A stretch of DNA of 49,584 nucleotides from Tritrichomonas foetus (Eukaryota; Parabasalia; Tritrichomonadida; Tritrichomonadidae): assembly GCA_001839685.1 (NCBI GenBank), contig MLAK01000879.1, positions 1-49,584 on the forward strand, written 5' to 3'. Position 1 is the first letter of the stretch; every line of letters begins with the position of its first letter. A program made the translations under genes and the position numbers. Positions 39,715 through 49,109 of this stretch are shown here, piece after piece. The notes under the pieces were generated by a model, which saw only the letters and a list, made by a program, of their open reading frames with translations, did no database searches and had not been told where the DNA came from.

Positions 39715-42700
39715 ATGTCGTCCGTGAGAGATGCAAATGATCTATCGCACTTAAACCATGATGAAAAAGGAATCGCCAAATTGCTAAATTCATTTGGAGC
39801 ATTTATTACCAACACAGATGTTATGAAAATGATGAACAATACCAAAAAGAAATTAAAATCATTTTCCATTTTCAGCACAAATCTCGGAATTTTTATCTTC
39901 ACTCGACCCAAAATCCGAAGAAAGGCCAAACTGTTTCAATTTATCAGCTTCTTCGATTTAGACATTGTCGATTTTCAAACCAAAACTAAAATTAGGGTCA
40001 CGTATCAAAAAAACAAATCTCTTGAAATGGAATTTCAAGATCCAATCAAAATAGCCGAATCAATTGCTGACGGGTATTTAAATTTCATGTCGAATTCGCA
40101 TCTATATCAAAGTCTAAAAATTGTCAACCCACCAACCCCGATTAATACAGAAAGAAAAACAATGGGATTTGATGATTCTCTAATCCTTCATTACTATGCA
40201 GCATGTGCAAAATACAAAACTCCGATCGATCCAAACACTTGCCAAGTTTTTGAGAAGTATCAGAATTCTGATCGTTATTCGATAACTTTTACAAACAAAT
40301 GTGCATCTCCTATTCAATATCATACAATTTCACTTCCATTAATTCATTGTCCATTTTTGAGGATTTTGATTTTCGACGGTTTTGCACCTAGAACAGTTTG
40401 TAAGATTATTTATTCAATCCTCAAACACAACAAACAAATAACGACGATTATTATGAAGAATTATGATCTTCTTGTTTATGAACTTTTCGGATTTTCCAAA
40501 TTGAAGAATCCATCAGCTGTTTCCTGGATATTTTCAAATTTAACTTTCGATGAAAGAAACATTGTTCTGTTTTTAGCAGAATTTAAATATTACACTGGTT
40601 GTGTTCAAAGATTGACTTTCGATAAATTTAAACTCAATAGTTCATCAGCTGAGAGAATATCACAAGTTCTTTCTATGACTTATTGTTTCCGTACAATCGA
40701 GAGTCTGGAAGTGACAAGACCAGATTTATCGGGTCAGAATTCCATTTTGGTTTTAAGACCATTTATTTCAGCATTAATTCATCTTAAAAGTTTACAAAAA
40801 TTTGTTATACATGATTGGTATCCTTATCCAGTTGTCAAAAGTGATCCTAAAAAACCAATTTGGATTGTAAATTTGAATTCACTTCGACACTTAACACTTT
40901 CTAATTTGAATTTAACTGGGGTAGTGTCAAGATTCATGCTTCCTCATTCTGTTAATGCTTTAGAATTGAATAACTGCATTTTCAATTCACCATCATTAAT
41001 TAGTATTCTGAAAAGTGCTTCTGTTATCAGAACTCCACTTATTTTATCAATTCATTCAATTCAAATTGAACAAAATGAACTTCAAATTTATTATGCAAAC
41101 TCGAAAGAAATTCCTCAACTTACAAATTTATCAGAAATTGATTACTCCAATAATATTATTCAACCATCATTTATCTCTGAATTTTGTAGAATTTTCTTAC
41201 CGAAAGGTATTAAATTCCTGACTGTGAATAATTGTTTCGGTCCACAGCAATTAACTTCAATTCATCGAATTTTCAAACATCTTGGAAAAGAAACTTCAAT
41301 TTGGGGGCTTGAAATTCAGGGTGGAAAAGAAGGAACAACTTTTGGACCAATTATGAGACAAGTATTAATGGGTGTCAATCAAATTAAAACTTTGGAACAT
41401 CTTGATATATCATATCAAAAATGGTTCCCATCATTAGAAAATGAAATTATCAATAATTTGATTGCATTGCCCGATTTGAAGTATTTTTCAGCTGATGGTT
41501 CAGATATTCCAGATCTTTCATCATTGATTCTCTTTTATACTTATTTATTTAGTAAAAAGCAATTGGTTGGATGTGGGAGACCACTTTACGACTTTGCAAA
41601 GTTAATTCCAGGTCGAATTGAAGATGCTGATGTTGAATGTCCAAACTTCCCTTCATTCAGGGTGAAGATGAAAGCGATTATGAAACCTTCTAATCGATCC
41701 ATTCGTGCTCTTTATTATATGAGGTATTCTGATATGTCAAAGTTTTATGAATTCCTTTCTAGTTTTCCTGCAACTTTAGGAGATATGAGTGAAATTGAAC
41801 CATATGGAGTAACTTCATTTAATCATCTTCAAATTGCTCAACGAACTTTATATGATTTCGATATGTCTGAAATGACTGAATCCCTTTCGGATGCGCAAGT
41901 TAAATACATGGAATCACCAATGGATAACATTGAAATTAGTCAAATTGAAAAAAGTGAAAAAATTCCTAAATTTGAGTTTCCACAAGCACTTTCTAAATAC
42001 AAAGGTCGATACAATAAACATGGTAGAGAAGAATTAACAAGACCTGTAATTCAACCACGTGTGAATGCAAGAGAAGTGATGGCCAAATATAGAGGTTTTA
42101 TTTGTCACAAGAATCAGCGAATATGTCGAAATATTTCAATTGTTTCAACTTTGTTTAATAAAGTATATGAAGATGGTGATAGCGAAGTGTTTGGGAGAGA
42201 AATCCCTGTCACTGAACCGCCAACTTTCATTTCCAGTGAAGCTTTTAAAGTGATAAGTTCTCAATTAGAATCGCTTACATTTGGAAATGAAGATTCAGAT
42301 GATGAAGAAAATACCTTAAGTACTTATTCACCTCGGGAAAGATCAGAATCCACAACAACAACAACTGCTGGATTTTATAATAATTTATCAGTGAGTCATT
42401 CAACTGAATCAATTTTAACTGGATCTGTTGATGAAACTAAAAAATTGGCCGCATATTCATCAGTCTCTAGTTTTTCCTCAATTCCACCAAGTCAAGCCCG
42501 AAAACATCGACATTTGAATGATTTAGGTGATGATTCATTTTATTCATACGATTATAATAAGGCCGATTTAGATTTCTTTGCACTTGAAAAACGAACTATG
42601 AATAATCCTAACTATTCACCATCACAACATAAATCTCTTGATTCTCTTCGAAGAAGTGCCATTGAAATTGCGGAATATAATCCACTTCGTTATGTACATG

Positions 42701-44361
42701 TTCCTAATTTGCCTGAACAGCCACCACAAGTCTCTAGTGATATGCCTGACATCTTTGATTCACAAATTGGCTTATCTAGAAGGCTTTGTACAACCATAAC
42801 AAATGAAACCGTAAGTAAAATTTTGAGACCTGAGAGTTACTCATCATTCCGTAAATCATCTTGTTTAACAATGGATGATAGAGGAAGAGGGCAATTTAAG
42901 ACACAAGGAAATCGAAGATCTGAATCTAAGCATATGTCATCATTTGAACTTCAACTTCAAGATAAAAGTGAAATTAGGGGAATTAATTCATATCATAAAC
43001 CAACTTCTGGCTTTGCACTTAAACCTAGTACTTTCCCACAAGTAAACAGTTTAACTCCACAAAATTTGACTCCACAATCGACCCCACCAAATTTGTCACC
43101 TGTTGGATCACCTATTCAATTTACTGCTTTACAAAACTTCAATCCTGTTACAATATCGAATCTATCAAGTGAAGCAAGTGCCTTTGATGAAGCTGATGCT
43201 AATCCAAGAGAAACTGATTCAATGTCTGGCTATAATCAAGGATATTATCCACGACGACAATCATGTCATGAACCAAATGACTATTCTTCAATTCCTGTGC
43301 CAAACCCATATGGACAAAGAAGGAATTCATGCTTTACAGACGACAATCCAGGATTATCACCACCAATTTTATCCCAATTACAAATGTTTAATCCAAGCTC
43401 ACCAAGGGCTTCAAATGGAGAACCGAAATCACAACCAAATCTAACAAACCCACTTTGTACAAGCCAACAGCAGGCTCAAACGATCACTCCTGGAGTACCG
43501 TATCCAATGGCTACAAATCTTTCATCTGCTAATTCTTCAAACAGATCCCCAGGCATTTCGCCTGCTATATCGCCTGACATGTCACCACAGAATTCTCCGT
43601 TGAACTCATTGACTCCAGGAGTTATTCCACCGCCAAAAACCTCACTTCCAAATGGATCTTTACCAACAGAATCCCCACTTCGGACATTCAACACGATTTC
43701 GAATTCGCCTGTGTTTCAATCGCCACTTAGCACAAACAGTAATTCCTCATTGCCTGATAACAATCAGAAATTGACACCGAATGTCCTTCAAGCGCTGGCA
43801 AGTCTTGCTCCGCCTGTGAATCCAGTCATTCCTCCAAACCAACCTGAAACATCAATAAGTGGAGGTATTTCTATTCCAAATTCTACAAAACCTCAAAAAC
43901 CTGTCTTTTCTCTTCCCCCAACAATTGCGCAGCAAGCAGGTATACAATCACCTGTACAACCCCAGCCTTTACAATCTCAACCTTTACAGCCACAGCCTTT
44001 ACAACCTCAACCTTTACAGCCACAGCCTTTACAACCTCAACCTTTACAACATCCTCCGTTTCAAACACAACCTTTACAGGCCCAAGCGATGATTCCACCT
44101 CGACTCGGTGTTCAACCACTGCAGCTCCCAATCTCTCAACAACTTCCAATTGGTACTCTTCCCACAATTTCCTCAGCACGACCATTAGCCCCACAAGTTC
44201 CTATTCCATCAACAAGATTGGAAGGTGGATCAGATGTTGAGGATGTGTCTGTTCAAATTCCACCGCGAACTCCTGTTGACGTTCGAACATTACCGACAGC
44301 TCCATCAACAGCACAGAATATTTATACGAGGCTTTCACGGTCAAAAGCGCCAACATTCTAA
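39715..44361 (+). CDS. CARMIL-like leucine-rich-repeat protein
   Basis: 1548 residues. Residues ~45-130 resemble the non-canonical PH domain of CARMIL proteins (strands FSIFSTNLGIFIFT, FFDLDIVDFQT and KIRVTYQ, then a final helix PIKIAESIADGYL). Residues ~190-690 are irregular leucine-rich repeats (for example LRHLTLSNLNLTG and SVNALELNNCIF). The rest is a Ser/Pro-rich disordered tail with QPLQPQPLQP repeats. CARMIL proteins bind membranes through PH and LRR and regulate actin capping protein; large families of such LRR proteins occur in trichomonads. I could not find a clear capping-protein-interaction motif in the tail, so actin regulation is an inference. The ATG is the first in frame; CTCAAATTG lies just upstream as a weak Inr. 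Confidence 0.68.
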   Translation: MSSVRDANDLSHLNHDEKGIAKLLNSFGAFITNTDVMKMMNNTKKKLKSFSIFSTNLGIFIFTRPKIRRKAKLFQFISFFDLDIVDFQTKTKIRVTYQKNKSLEMEFQDPIKIAESIADGYLNFMSNSHLYQSLKIVNPPTPINTERKTMGFDDSLILHYYAACAKYKTPIDPNTCQVFEKYQNSDRYSITFTNKCASPIQYHTISLPLIHCPFLRILIFDGFAPRTVCKIIYSILKHNKQITTIIMKNYDLLVYELFGFSKLKNPSAVSWIFSNLTFDERNIVLFLAEFKYYTGCVQRLTFDKFKLNSSSAERISQVLSMTYCFRTIESLEVTRPDLSGQNSILVLRPFISALIHLKSLQKFVIHDWYPYPVVKSDPKKPIWIVNLNSLRHLTLSNLNLTGVVSRFMLPHSVNALELNNCIFNSPSLISILKSASVIRTPLILSIHSIQIEQNELQIYYANSKEIPQLTNLSEIDYSNNIIQPSFISEFCRIFLPKGIKFLTVNNCFGPQQLTSIHRIFKHLGKETSIWGLEIQGGKEGTTFGPIMRQVLMGVNQIKTLEHLDISYQKWFPSLENEIINNLIALPDLKYFSADGSDIPDLSSLILFYTYLFSKKQLVGCGRPLYDFAKLIPGRIEDADVECPNFPSFRVKMKAIMKPSNRSIRALYYMRYSDMSKFYEFLSSFPATLGDMSEIEPYGVTSFNHLQIAQRTLYDFDMSEMTESLSDAQVKYMESPMDNIEISQIEKSEKIPKFEFPQALSKYKGRYNKHGREELTRPVIQPRVNAREVMAKYRGFICHKNQRICRNISIVSTLFNKVYEDGDSEVFGREIPVTEPPTFISSEAFKVISSQLESLTFGNEDSDDEENTLSTYSPRERSESTTTTTAGFYNNLSVSHSTESILTGSVDETKKLAAYSSVSSFSSIPPSQARKHRHLNDLGDDSFYSYDYNKADLDFFALEKRTMNNPNYSPSQHKSLDSLRRSAIEIAEYNPLRYVHVPNLPEQPPQVSSDMPDIFDSQIGLSRRLCTTITNETVSKILRPESYSSFRKSSCLTMDDRGRGQFKTQGNRRSESKHMSSFELQLQDKSEIRGINSYHKPTSGFALKPSTFPQVNSLTPQNLTPQSTPPNLSPVGSPIQFTALQNFNPVTISNLSSEASAFDEADANPRETDSMSGYNQGYYPRRQSCHEPNDYSSIPVPNPYGQRRNSCFTDDNPGLSPPILSQLQMFNPSSPRASNGEPKSQPNLTNPLCTSQQQAQTITPGVPYPMATNLSSANSSNRSPGISPAISPDMSPQNSPLNSLTPGVIPPPKTSLPNGSLPTESPLRTFNTISNSPVFQSPLSTNSNSSLPDNNQKLTPNVLQALASLAPPVNPVIPPNQPETSISGGISIPNSTKPQKPVFSLPPTIAQQAGIQSPVQPQPLQSQPLQPQPLQPQPLQPQPLQPQPLQHPPFQTQPLQAQAMIPPRLGVQPLQLPISQQLPIGTLPTISSARPLAPQVPIPSTRLEGGSDVEDVSVQIPPRTPVDVRTLPTAPSTAQNIYTRLSRSKAPTF
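43957..44055 (+). repeat. PQPLQ-type repeat in the tail of the LRR protein
   Basis: CCTTTACAACCTCAA and CCTTTACAGCCACAG units alternate about six to seven times and encode PLQPQ/PLQSQ. The two alternating codon versions suggest doubling of a 30-bp pair. Confidence 0.85.
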
Positions 44362-44568
44362 AGATATTCTATATCATTCACTCACTTGGAAATACTATAT
44401 ATAGTATCTCTTGAATTATTGAATTAAAGATTGTTTATTTAGTTTTTTTTTTTTTTTAAAAAAAAAAAAAAATAAAATTCTAGAGGAAACAAAACTAAAC
44501 CTGATATAAAAACAAATTAAATTTAATATATATATATTCGTTATATATAAACAAAAAAAGCTAGAAAA
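44362..44568. terminator. Shared 3' region of two convergent genes with a T15A15 palindrome
   Basis: Exactly 15 T (44443-44457) are followed by 15 A (44458-44472), roughly midway between two convergent stop codons (82 bases from one and 97 from the other). On either strand a transcript meets a T-run after an A-run or the reverse. It may help terminate transcription of both genes or exclude nucleosomes (inference). Read length of homopolymers in an assembly is uncertain. Confidence 0.4.
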
Positions 44569-45924
44569 TTAATGTCTACGATGATGATGGTGATGATGTC
44601 TATGATGATGACGACGAGGTCTGTGATGATGCCTGTGATGATGACGAAGGTTTCTGCGACTGTGGCTACCAGAATCAGAATAATCATCAGAATCATCATT
44701 CAAATAATCATGCCTTGAATATTCATCATAATCACGAAAATCAGAATTTCTCTCTTTTTGTGGTTTTCCATGATCATCTTCATCACTGTATGAAAATGAA
44801 TGATCATCTTTTCTTTCAATTTGGTTTATTTGGTCATTTTCAATACTTTGATTTTTATTTCCTTGAGAGTGATAAGATAAATTATTATTATTTATATTAG
44901 AATTTTCTGTTTCACTGTCACCTTTATATTTGTTTTTTTGATTTTTTTCGTGATTGGAATCACTTTCGTCATATTCGCTATCAAACCTTTTTGGATGATT
45001 CGAAATTCGACCTCTTGACCTATGATGATGACGGCTTCTCCTGCCTTGTGAATCACTGCTTGAACTATAATTGTCATCATCATTATTGGTAGTGGTTTGA
45101 TTTTTATTATTAATGAAGTATTTATTAGGATCATCAAAATCACTTCGACGACTATTATGATTGTTGTGACGATTATAATTATCATGACTATTATGATTGC
45201 TGTGGCTATTATCATTATCATGACGATTATGATTGCTGTGGCTATAATCATTATCATGATTGTTGCGATCATTATGGTGAGAATGATGTGATTGATTTTG
45301 ACAAGAATGGTAGTTATTTTGATTTTGATGAAAATCATGTCTTTCCAGCTCTTCAGGCGGCAAATCATCATAAATACTATCTCTCACATAGCGTTGATAG
45401 TCCTGGGAATCAACAATTCTTTCATTAGAATTATTCGGTATGTGAATTTCATCATCAGAAGAAGAGGTTGTTAATGAGTCACTTGAACTTGAATTTTGGA
45501 TTCTTTTTCGAACAGCTTCTGCGATTTTCATCTTTTCTTCAATGAGCTGCTTCCTCTGTTCGATGATTGAAGCCGGCACGCCGATTCCATTTTCGTTTGC
45601 TTCGATTAACAAGTCCCACAATTTTGAAATAAATTCGACTGTTTTTTCTTTCAAACTCGGCTTCAGCATTTGACCCATTTCCTGCGACTTGATAATTGGA
45701 TTCTCTAAAAAGCCAACAACCATGTCAGCTAGGAATTCGTCGTCTGTGTATTTTGAGAGCTCGTTTTTAACGATTTCTTCGAAAGCATTCACGTTGATAT
45801 TTTTTCTTTCAATAAATTCGGTCACGTTTGGAGGAAAAACAATTTCTTCTTCTACGAATTTTCCTTTGAATCGAGGGTCGTTTTTGGCTGTCACACCATG
45901 AAAAAAATTGGCACGGGTTCGCAT
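44569..45924 (-). CDS. SRm160/SRRM1-like splicing coactivator (PWI domain) with His-rich tail
   Basis: 451 residues. The N-terminus (FFHGVTAKNDPRFKGK) matches the SRRM1 start FFRGTSAEQDNRFSNK. The PWI domain (~30-125) follows, ending in the family-typical EFISKLWDLLIEANENGIGVP with a basic helix KMKIAEAVRKRIQ. After residue ~150 the chain is disordered: Ser/Asp-rich with Asn/His/Asp repeats (SHSNHNRHDND type), some SRRS dipeptides, and a final Arg/His run of ~30 residues. PWI domains bind nucleic acid, and SRRM1 bridges exonic enhancers and snRNPs and joins the exon-junction complex. Here the long RS domain of animals is mostly replaced by His/Asn-rich sequence. The weak Inr TCTCATCG lies 8 nt before the ATG. 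Confidence 0.82.
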   Translation of the reverse strand: MRTRANFFHGVTAKNDPRFKGKFVEEEIVFPPNVTEFIERKNINVNAFEEIVKNELSKYTDDEFLADMVVGFLENPIIKSQEMGQMLKPSLKEKTVEFISKLWDLLIEANENGIGVPASIIEQRKQLIEEKMKIAEAVRKRIQNSSSSDSLTTSSSDDEIHIPNNSNERIVDSQDYQRYVRDSIYDDLPPEELERHDFHQNQNNYHSCQNQSHHSHHNDRNNHDNDYSHSNHNRHDNDNSHSNHNSHDNYNRHNNHNSRRSDFDDPNKYFINNKNQTTTNNDDDNYSSSSDSQGRRSRHHHRSRGRISNHPKRFDSEYDESDSNHEKNQKNKYKGDSETENSNINNNNLSYHSQGNKNQSIENDQINQIERKDDHSFSYSDEDDHGKPQKERNSDFRDYDEYSRHDYLNDDSDDYSDSGSHSRRNLRHHHRHHHRPRRHHHRHHHHHHRRH

Positions 45925-46109
45925 TTTTCGATGAGATTTTCGATGAAAATTTCACAAAATGTGGTTACTTTTAAAAGTACATTTGTATCATTTTTCTGCA
46001 GATAATCAAAATTTCTATCATTACCTTTTCTATTAGTTTACTGACCATATTATAATAGAAAAAGTTTATGCATTTTTTTCTCTTGTGCTTAAACATAGAT
46101 AAATATACA

Positions 46110-46114
46110 TCATA
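46110..46114 (+). promoter_or_regulatory. Inr-like core promoter of the ankyrin-RING gene
   Basis: TACATCATAAATG holds TCA(+1)TA only 4 nt before the ATG, in agreement with the trichomonad initiator and its short leaders. Confidence 0.45.
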
Positions 46115-46115
46115 A

Positions 46116-46745
46116 ATGTCTCTTCAGAGTGTAATTATGAGTGGTAACCCCAAAAGTGTTGGTAGAATACTCAAAATGATGAAAAATGATGATCAAGAGG
46201 CACTTCTCAAAAATATCAACATGATTGATTCAGCTACAGGAGATACACCTCTTACTTCTGCACTTAGAGTGGGGAGTTGGAGCATTATTTGCCTTTTAAT
46301 GAGATATGGTGCAGATCCAATGATACCTAATAAAAGAGGTGAATTTCCAGCTCAAATAAATTCACCTGTCTGAGGCCAATTTATTCAAAATTTTTTAAGT
46401 CAATCATCTGAAAATCCAAATATTGAACCTCTACTTGCTGTTTCTGCATCAGCAATTCATTCTGCTTTGTTTCCAGAATCATTAACAAAACTGACAGAAA
46501 AATTAGACATTATTAATAACATCCAAAATGATTTGATAAATAGTCTACCGAATGAAGCGAATAATAATTGTATGATTTGTAAGAATGATCCTTGTTATTA
46601 TCACATTCCATGCCAACATTTGGTATTTTGTGAAAAATGTTGTTCAAAGTTGAAAAGAGAACAAAAAATTTGTCCTTTCTGCAAAAATGAATTCACTGAA
46701 AAAGAGATGATAAAAACTGAATATGTAAAACTAGACAATATTTAG
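46116..46745 (+). pseudogene. Ankyrin-RING finger protein gene interrupted by one in-frame TGA
   Basis: 209 codons, open throughout except for TGA at 46371-46373 (codon 86). Residues ~43-81 are one ankyrin repeat (TGDTPLTSALRVGSWSIICLLMRYGADPMIPNKRGE). After a helical linker, residues ~150-196 form a C3HC4 RING finger with all ligands present: CMIC, the HIPCQH turn, CEKCC and CPFC. Such proteins act as RING-type ubiquitin ligases, with ankyrin repeats as the substrate or partner site. Without readthrough only the 85-residue N-terminal part would be made. The rest of the frame is undamaged, so the break is recent, a base error, or readthrough. The ATG has a good Inr context. Confidence 0.8.
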
Positions 46746-47522
46746 TCCCAAAATTGAATGATTCATGTAATGGTTTATTTTTGTTAAAGTGATACCAATA
46801 AAATATAAATGCGATTATTAAAATGCAATTTTTTTTCCTCCTTCACTTTCTTCATATATACACTATGCATTACATAAGCATATATTTGTGTTTGTACAGC
46901 TTGAGATTTTCGGTTTGACGAAACACGAATATGATGTATTCGAATTAGAATCTATTTTTCATATCATTATAGTAGTAAACATTACTATATTTTGTTTTGA
47001 AGAAAAAAATTTAAGTAGGACACTATTGATTGCTGTTCATAAAAATTAATGATACAATTCATATGAAAATGTCATTGTTCAGTACACAAATTCTTAAAAT
47101 AAAAAGTTAAAGTCATAATTCCTAATCATCAATCGAAAATAGCGCCAATATTAATATCTAGATTAATATAGAAACTTTGGTTTTCCAACGTCTGAGATAC
47201 ACATACTTTGTCTTTAAATGATAGTGATTATTACAGTATCATTATTTACAGGAGATAAAAAGAAAACATGGAAAAAAAAATTATCTTTATCAGTTGATTC
47301 ATATTTAGATAATGGTGAAATTTTTCTGTCTATTAAGATTTGGCCATAAAGGAAACGGAAATTAAAAACCCTATCCAACGCAATTCAAGAATGTTCATCT
47401 TTCATTGGAATTGTTGAAACTTTTTGACTTAAATTTAGACATATTTGTGATTGGTTCTCTGAAAATAGAGAATTGGTTTCAAAAAAGATGCAGATAAATT
47501 GAATATCATTGATATATTTTGA
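46746..47522. other. Intergenic region with a small coding-like stretch
   Basis: About 780 AT-rich bases. An ATG frame at 47218-47352 (44 codons, containing GDKKKTWKKKLSLSVDS and NGEIFLSIKIWP) may be a gene remnant. Nothing else is seen except the Inr near 47508. Confidence 0.4.
47506..47510 (+). promoter_or_regulatory. Inr-like core promoter of the coiled-coil gene
   Basis: ATATCATTGATA contains TCA(+1)TT 15 nt before the ATG at 47523. It fits the trichomonad initiator. Confidence 0.5.
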
Positions 47523-49109
47523 ATGATTTCAAATGGCGATCGTTCACCTTATCATGTAAAGAAAAAGTTCAGCATAAAAAAAATCGTCAAAAAAATTGTC
47601 GAAATGAGTTTGACGAGCGAGGAAAGTCAATCAGAAATGGAAGGTGTAGCCTTTGCGAACAACAAAAAGAGCACGATTCAAAAAAAACAGAAAAATGGTT
47701 CCTGCTCTCTATGCGATACAATGAAAGAAATAATACAAACGAAATTTATCACAGTAATCAAGGATATTTCCCAAATCGCTCGTGAAATGGATAAGGAGCA
47801 TGAATCATTCCATAATTCGCTAACAGATACGATTGATACAGTAAATTTATTAATCGACCAAGTAAACTCAAACCAGGAAGCGATTGAAAAACTGAAATCG
47901 TACATGCTATCATCACAGAGAGATATTAGGTGCTTAAAATATGAAGCAAAGAAATTAAGATTTGGTGGATTTGAAAGAGGAAATGTGGTCATTGATTCTA
48001 ATGCAAAAGACTCTGGGCCGGCTGATAATGCTAATGTACAAAATCTTGCGCATGAAATTTCCCGGATCAAACGAGATTTGAAAAAATTAAAATCAGATAA
48101 TGAAAAAAATGAAACAAACCAAAACAACAGCGAAGAAATTAAATCACTTGTATCAGAAATTGAAGAAATTAAAAAATCGTCAAAATCAAATGCAAATGAC
48201 ATAAAATCACTTAAAAAAGATATGCATAAGATAAAGAAAGATACAGAACAAGAACAGCCTCCTGTTGATAAATCGGAAGCAATGGAAAAAGAAATCAAAA
48301 GCTTGAAATCAGATTTACGCAAACTCAAGAGAACTGTTGAAGCTTCAAAAAGAACAGATAAAGTCGAAAACACAAATGAAAATGTAAAGACAAATGAAAA
48401 TGAAAACACAAATGAAATTGGAAGTGAAAATGGAAATGGAAATCTTGCTTTGTTGTTTAAAGATGTTAGATGCCTGAAATACGAAGTCAAAAAACTTAGA
48501 ACAATCAGTGAAAATGCTCCACTTACATTAGAAGATGTTAACAAGATTAACTATAATATTAAATGTCTCAAATTTGAAGTTAAGAAACTTCGTACACTGA
48601 ATGAAAATGAAAAACCCAAACAAATGAAACGCCCACCAATCAAACCTACTCGAAAACCAGAAGATTCACCATCAAGTAATGATGATTCTGAACCGATTCA
48701 CTTACAGCATGAAAGTAAAGTAATGAATCATTCTATGGAAATCAAAATAATTAAAAATGAATTACAAAAAATTAAAGAAGAAAATGGTGAAGTGGAAATT
48801 GATCAATTCCAGAAATCAATGAGGAAGATCAAGAGGGAACTTAAATCAATTGAGAAAAGAATGAGTCAAATTGAAGGAGGAGAATCTGAAAGTAGTGAGT
48901 CCAGCGGTAATGGAGCGAAAAATTCTCAAATTGTTCCATTATATGGAAAGAATTCGATTGCTCAACGCGTTGAAAAACTAGAAAGCCAAGTTATTGACAT
49001 ATCAAATATTGTGGCAACACTTCAAACTAATGTTACTCAAGTTTTCGTTGATTTACCTCATAAAGATACTGTCGACTTAGTCTTTAGATCTAATCCTAAT
49101 CCTCAATAG
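47523..49109 (+). CDS. Coiled-coil protein with repeated (R/K)CLKxExKKLR motif
   Basis: 528 residues, not recognised as a known family. A basic N-terminus (SPYHVKKKFSIKKIVKKIVE) is followed by almost continuous heptad-like sequence to the end. Within it the motif IRCLKYEAKKLR, VRCLKYEVKKLR and IKCLKFEVKKLR occurs three times. Looser relatives (IKSLKSDLRKLKR, ISRIKRDLKKLKS, IKSLKKDMHKIKK, IKIIKNELQKIKE) fill the gaps, suggesting descent from a repeated 11-14 residue unit. Acidic and Asn/Glu-rich spacers separate the blocks. It has no membrane segment or signal peptide. Its composition suits a structural or cytoskeletal filament-like protein. The Inr TCATTG is 15 nt upstream of the ATG. Confidence 0.82.
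   Translation: MISNGDRSPYHVKKKFSIKKIVKKIVEMSLTSEESQSEMEGVAFANNKKSTIQKKQKNGSCSLCDTMKEIIQTKFITVIKDISQIAREMDKEHESFHNSLTDTIDTVNLLIDQVNSNQEAIEKLKSYMLSSQRDIRCLKYEAKKLRFGGFERGNVVIDSNAKDSGPADNANVQNLAHEISRIKRDLKKLKSDNEKNETNQNNSEEIKSLVSEIEEIKKSSKSNANDIKSLKKDMHKIKKDTEQEQPPVDKSEAMEKEIKSLKSDLRKLKRTVEASKRTDKVENTNENVKTNENENTNEIGSENGNGNLALLFKDVRCLKYEVKKLRTISENAPLTLEDVNKINYNIKCLKFEVKKLRTLNENEKPKQMKRPPIKPTRKPEDSPSSNDDSEPIHLQHESKVMNHSMEIKIIKNELQKIKEENGEVEIDQFQKSMRKIKRELKSIEKRMSQIEGGESESSESSGNGAKNSQIVPLYGKNSIAQRVEKLESQVIDISNIVATLQTNVTQVFVDLPHKDTVDLVFRSNPNPQ

Noticed and set aside
42600..43100. Capping-protein-interaction motif in the tail of the LRR protein (HKPTSGFALKP)
   Set aside because: Spacing and key residues do not fit the LxHxTxxRPK consensus.
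45097..45291. Ile/Val-rich ORFs opposite the SRRM1-like gene
   Set aside because: Shadows of His/Asn/Asp codon repeats.
46116..46745. TGA as a sense codon (Trp or selenocysteine) in this genome
   Set aside because: The PX and Asn-rich genes appear to end at TGA, and the large genes show no internal TGA. No SECIS-like element was recognised; one locus cannot support recoding.
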